Shown: positions 31,925 to 34,688 of the stretch, piece by piece
How the letters are laid out: every line of letters starts with the position of its first letter
How positions within the stretch are numbered: position 1 is the first letter of the stretch
Assembly: GCA_964346645.1 (NCBI GenBank)
Contig: CAYFVU010000026.1
Location: 1-34,688 of the forward strand
DNA from: CAYFVU01 sp964346645
GTDB lineage: Bacteria > Spirochaetota > Spirochaetia > DSM-16054 > Sediminispirochaetaceae
Length of the DNA stretch: 34,688 bases
Direction: 5' to 3'
The notes under the pieces: model-generated
Databases searched by the model: none
Told to the model about the DNA's origin: nothing
What the model saw: the letters and a program-made list of their open reading frames with translations, nothing else
Program-made: the position numbers and the translations under genes

Positions 31925-31955
31925 ACGGCCCCCGATACGACGCTTTGGGGGCCGT
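31925..31955 (+). terminator. Hairpin downstream of the DUF4168 gene, candidate terminator
   Basis: Perfect 9-bp inverted repeat: ACGGCCCCC (31925-31933) and GGGGGCCGT (31947-31955), 13-base loop, no T-run. A smaller hairpin, GGCGTA/TACGCC (31901-31906 and 31910-31915), precedes it and a nested pair of stems follows at 31987-32038. Confidence 0.45.
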
Positions 31956-31986
31956 CTATGTTGCGGCCTACGCCGGCACTCTATCC

Positions 31987-32038
31987 TCGACGACTCGTCC
32001 CTCCACGTATAGCTTGGCCGGGTGGAGTAACTCGTCGA
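31987..32038 (+). other. Nested two-stem structure upstream of the outer-membrane protein gene
   Basis: Outer stem TCGACGA (31987-31993) with TCGTCGA (32032-32038) encloses inner stem CTCCAC (32001-32006) with GTGGAG (32022-32027). With the two hairpins before it, the 222-base gap holds four stems in about 140 bases. It may be a structured leader, a small RNA or redundant termination signals. No known RNA family is recognised. Confidence 0.4.
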
Positions 32039-32109
32039 TCTCCTACATTTTCTCCTATCTCCGTCCTCAATGTATCGCACAGAGGCCCCTGCATCATTAT
32101 ACTCGAGTT

Positions 32110-33300
32110 GTGACCGTGTTGCTGCGAATACTCATACTCATATTCATCCTCTGCAGTGCAGTACAACCCGTGTTCTCTGCGGAAGAGGGGGAGCAGGGCT
32201 CCGAAAAGACGAAGGAGATACAGGCCGTCGACAAGCCGGAATCACCGCAGGAGGAGCTGAAAAAGAAGGCGAAAAGTAAGAATTCCGATGAGGTGTGGGG
32301 AGCAGCGGCGATGCCCATTCTCGCCTACAAACCCGAGTACGGAGGAATGTTCGGTGCGGCGGGCCTGCTGTACCGCATGCCGGGAAAGAAGAAGGAAGAG
32401 GAGAGTAAAGACTCTGATCCGAGTTCGCTGGTTGCAAACGCCATATGGACCACGGAAAAGGCGGTAATAGCCGGCCTCATGGCGGACGCATCGGTACTCG
32501 ATGATCGGATCAAATTGGAGCTCTCGGCCGACACGTTATACCTTCCCTCCAAATTCTGGGGTATAGGGCCGAATGCTTACGATAAGGAGACCTACACGGC
32601 GCAGGAACACACCTACGCCGTGCGCACCGGATTCCAGTTTCTCGGGAGTTTCTATGGTGGTCCGATGTACGAGTACGGTCTCTACAATGCATTCGACAAG
32701 AGAAGCGAAGGGCAATTGGCCTCCGGCGGAATCGTGGGGGCAGGAGGTATCGCCGAGGTCTCCGGGCTCGGTTTCCGCCTCTTCTGGGATTCGGTCAGAG
32801 GTGGATTCTTCCCCTTCGACGGAGTAAATGCAAAGGCAACCGCACGCCTCTTCAGGGAGGAGTTGGGCAGTACTTCCGATTTTACCCTGCTCTCCGTAGA
32901 CGGCCGCGGATACATCAATACCCTCTTCTCGCATGTCGTGGCAGTTCAGCTCCTCTTTCAGGCTGCTACGGGCGAACCCCCGTTTCAGCTCCTGCCTTCT
33001 ATCGGCGGGGAATCTACGATGCGCGGATATTACAAGGATCGGTTTCGCGACAACGTAGCACTTAGTATCAGAACGGAGTACCGCGCCCCTGTAACAGAGA
33101 GGTTCGGACTCGTGGGGTTCTTTTCGCTAGGCCAGGTTGCCTCCAGCGTCGAAGAGATCAACGACCACACGCTGAAGACCGCAGGCGGTGGAGGAATCCG
33201 CCTCACCCTTCAAAAGAGGCTGGGGCTCAACCTCCGTGTCGACATAGCCTGCAGCGAGCAGGGGATCTTCCCCTATATCAACGTACGGGAGGTGTTCTGA
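32110..33300 (+). CDS. Omp85/BamA-superfamily-like outer-membrane beta-barrel protein
   Basis: 396 residues from GTG 32110. Signal peptide (LLRILILIFILCSAVQPVFS|AEE), an acidic/Lys-rich periplasmic stretch (about 28-65) with no POTRA repeats, then alternating hydrophobic/polar beta strands to the end, a terminal Phe (INVREVF) and the surface-antigen signature IGGESTMRGYYKDRFRDN with the following strand IRTEYRAPVTERFGLVGFF. This matches the C-terminal barrel of Omp85-type proteins. Likely function is an outer-membrane channel or assembly factor; substrate unknown. The start is uncertain: the frame is open from 31945, but the upstream part crosses strong hairpins and looks non-coding. No Shine-Dalgarno is visible at 32110 or at the GTG at 32116; a TATACT at 32098-32103 could be a -10 giving a nearly leaderless message. 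Confidence 0.75.
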   Translation: MTVLLRILILIFILCSAVQPVFSAEEGEQGSEKTKEIQAVDKPESPQEELKKKAKSKNSDEVWGAAAMPILAYKPEYGGMFGAAGLLYRMPGKKKEEESKDSDPSSLVANAIWTTEKAVIAGLMADASVLDDRIKLELSADTLYLPSKFWGIGPNAYDKETYTAQEHTYAVRTGFQFLGSFYGGPMYEYGLYNAFDKRSEGQLASGGIVGAGGIAEVSGLGFRLFWDSVRGGFFPFDGVNAKATARLFREELGSTSDFTLLSVDGRGYINTLFSHVVAVQLLFQAATGEPPFQLLPSIGGESTMRGYYKDRFRDNVALSIRTEYRAPVTERFGLVGFFSLGQVASSVEEINDHTLKTAGGGGIRLTLQKRLGLNLRVDIACSEQGIFPYINVREVF

Positions 33301-33325
33301 GGTCCTACCGATCGGCTGCAACGGA

Positions 33326-33382
33326 GAGGAGCTTCGATTCGTAGAGCAGCATCGTCGTAGCGCCGATGACGAAGATCTCCTC
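33326..33382. terminator. Inverted-repeat structure between convergent genes
   Basis: GAGGAGCTTCG (33326-33336) pairs with CGAAGATCTCCTC (33370-33382), leaving a 2-base bulge, and encloses a smaller CATCG/CGATG stem. It lies between the stop of the outer-membrane protein and the stop of the PEGA/PQQ gene. It could serve both as a factor-dependent end; no T-run is present on either strand. Confidence 0.35.
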
Positions 33383-34688
33383 ATGGACTCATTATCAGCA
33401 CTGTTCCGTCCTCGGTTCCCGCAGCCACGCTCCTGCCGCTCGGTACCGGCCGTGTGGTAATGACCTCGTCTGCATTCACTGCGATGTGCCTCTCTCCGGT
33501 GGCCGCGTCGGCGGCGCTCAGGCCCCCTTCGCTCGTGCCGAAGATAATGGTTCCGTTCCGGTAGAGCGGCGGGCTCGTGACGCCGGAGATCGGGGCGAAT
33601 AGGTCGGAGCCGTCTTTCATGGAGAGACCGAAGATGCGGCTGCCGGCGAAGAGATACACTCCATCCGGCGAGCACTCGGGGTCGGAAAAGACGGAAACAG
33701 ATTCTCCTGACAAATCGCGTTCCCAGTTTACGCTGCGTTCGGCGAGATCGACGCAGACGACCGTCCCCTTTCTTCCGGAGAAGACTGCCCGGTTCTCCCG
33801 CACCACCGGGGCGAGGGCGACCGGCTGCATGCCCGCCGTCGATATCTCTCCCTCTACGGAGCTCGACTCGGGGTCTATGATCAACAGAGACCCCTGCTGA
33901 TTAACCGTTATGATCTTGCCGTTCCATATTGCCGGAGTCATTCGGGAGCCGCCGGGTACGGGTATCTCCTTCTGCAGCTCTCCGCTGGACTGGTCGATTA
34001 TGCGGATGGAGCCGTTGGTCGGCATGAGGATGGAGTCCTCGTACGGAACCACCCGACGGCCGAAGAGATGGGCCGAGTCTCCGGAGAGCTCGGTCCGTGA
34101 TATGACCGTACCCTTGTCGGCCCGCACCTTTACCATCTCGTTAGATCCGGTAAAGAAGAGTGTGTTGCCGGAAACGACGGGGTAGGAGTTCTCGTTTCTG
34201 CCGTTGTCGGTCTCGACTGTCCAGCGTTTCTCGCCGTCGCGGCTCACTGCAAAAATACGTCCCTTCTTGTCGGAGGTAAAGACGAGGTCACCGGTGGAGA
34301 CCGCATTGCCTATCAGACCGGCATCGGAGATGTCGGCGGTGAACTGCAGCGGCAGCGGCTCGAGATCCAGGGAGAAGCGCTTGCTTCCCTGCGAGCCGGT
34401 ACGGTAGGAGACCGTCCGGCTCTCGTAGCCCTCTCTCCGGGCCGTAATCGTGAGCTCCCGGCCGGAGGGAAATGTACGGGATGCAGACCCCGTCCCCTCG
34501 CCTCGTCCATTTATCAGGATCTTTGCATCTCCCGGTCGCGTCTCGACGACGACCCGCTGCTGCTCCCGCTGGAGGCTGACCGAGTAGGTTTGTACCTCTT
34601 CGCCCACGGTGAGGTCGAGGGTCTCCGTTTTGTAGCCCTCCTTGCGGATGGCCACCTCTATCTTCTTGCCGACCGGAAACTCATCGCT
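33381..34688 (-). CDS. PEGA-domain / PQQ-type beta-propeller protein (5' partial)
   Basis: At least 435 residues; the frame is open to the right edge (S-D-E-F-P-V-G-K-K-I-E before the GTG at 34655), so that GTG is internal. The visible part starts in one PEGA repeat (FPVGKKIEVAIRKEGYKTET), continues with a second (VVVETRPGDAKILINGRGEG and the SGRELTITARREGYESRTVS strand), then a propeller of PQQ/WD-like blades: GDLVFTSDKKGRIFAVSRDG, GNTLFFTGSNEMVKVRADKG, GSLLIIDPES, GTVVCVDLAERSVNWERDL, GTIIFGTSEGGLSAADAATG and GRSVAAGTEDGTVLIM. PEGA repeats are typical of exported or wall-associated parts. In spirochaetes I recall PEGA plus propeller tails on Ser/Thr kinases and lipoproteins; the N-terminus outside the window would decide. 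Confidence 0.8.
   Translation of the reverse strand, partial: SDEFPVGKKIEVAIRKEGYKTETLDLTVGEEVQTYSVSLQREQQRVVVETRPGDAKILINGRGEGTGSASRTFPSGRELTITARREGYESRTVSYRTGSQGSKRFSLDLEPLPLQFTADISDAGLIGNAVSTGDLVFTSDKKGRIFAVSRDGEKRWTVETDNGRNENSYPVVSGNTLFFTGSNEMVKVRADKGTVISRTELSGDSAHLFGRRVVPYEDSILMPTNGSIRIIDQSSGELQKEIPVPGGSRMTPAIWNGKIITVNQQGSLLIIDPESSSVEGEISTAGMQPVALAPVVRENRAVFSGRKGTVVCVDLAERSVNWERDLSGESVSVFSDPECSPDGVYLFAGSRIFGLSMKDGSDLFAPISGVTSPPLYRNGTIIFGTSEGGLSAADAATGERHIAVNADEVITTRPVPSGRSVAAGTEDGTVLIMSP

Noticed and set aside
31945..32109. N-terminal extension of the outer-membrane protein
   Set aside because: The frame is open but runs through strong hairpins, and the Ser/Tyr-rich peptide precedes a normal signal peptide. 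It is more likely untranslated leader.

Overview
The window reads as chromosomal DNA of an anaerobic or facultatively fermentative diderm bacterium of moderately high G+C, most likely a free-living spirochaete (Spirochaetota). Supporting points are a pyruvate:ferredoxin oxidoreductase, a PstS whose mature start (AFA|GGKQE) has the Gly-rich style I associate with spirochaetal binding proteins, an outer-membrane beta-barrel, a small coiled-coil protein starting MARIKSAWE of a type I recall from spirochaetes, and a NfeD/FloA membrane cluster. No rRNA, phage, IS element, integron or CRISPR array is visible. The lineage call is inference.

Layout. 1-460: end of a coiled-coil/TM protein and the nifJ terminator. 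461-4085: nifJ (minus) with a clear sigma70 promoter. 4239-5876: a GT-B glycosyltransferase (minus). 5877-6135: a divergent control region with a Pho-box-like array of four 11-bp repeats before pstS, plus a separate 11-bp tandem repeat and a hairpin on the glycosyltransferase side. 6136-9837: pstS-pstC-pstA-pstB, with a hairpin between pstS and pstC and no adjacent phoU. 9983-13019: a GH13 sucrose/glucosylglycerate phosphorylase-type gene converging on a GT4 glycosyltransferase that resembles mannosylglucosylglycerate synthases. 13156-17075: Nudix hydrolase, tRNA-Cys, a B12-binding-type radical SAM protein and an exported PPC-trypsin-like protease. 17103-22541: the MARIKSAWE coiled-coil protein, then fdhA (Cys form of formate dehydrogenase) with mobA, then an AlaX-type tRNA editing protein. 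22550-26802: a FemAB-type peptidyltransferase overlapping a deacetylase (HDAC family) gene, then a PAS-PAS-GGDEF diguanylate cyclase. 26865-31157: a minus-strand operon of long NfeD, short NfeD, FloA, a small membrane protein and probably a Nudix hydrolase. 31357-34688: an exported poly-Q DUF4168 protein, a structured intergenic stretch, an Omp85-type outer-membrane protein, and the C-terminal part of a PEGA/PQQ-propeller protein running off the right edge.

How the parts fit. NifJ and FdhA are central anaerobic carbon and electron enzymes; MobA completes the molybdenum cofactor FdhA needs. PstSCAB imports phosphate under what looks like direct PhoB/PhoP-type control. Around it sit three genes for glycoside metabolism: two glycosyltransferases and a Pi-dependent phosphorylase. 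The best hypothesis is synthesis and phosphorolytic recovery of a glucosylglycerate-type compatible solute. I found no obviously unprecedented multi-gene machine. The most interesting items are the pstS/glycosyltransferase control region, the solute-glycoside genes flanking the phosphate transporter, the overlapping deacetylase-FemX pair, and the tandem NfeD-FloA operon.
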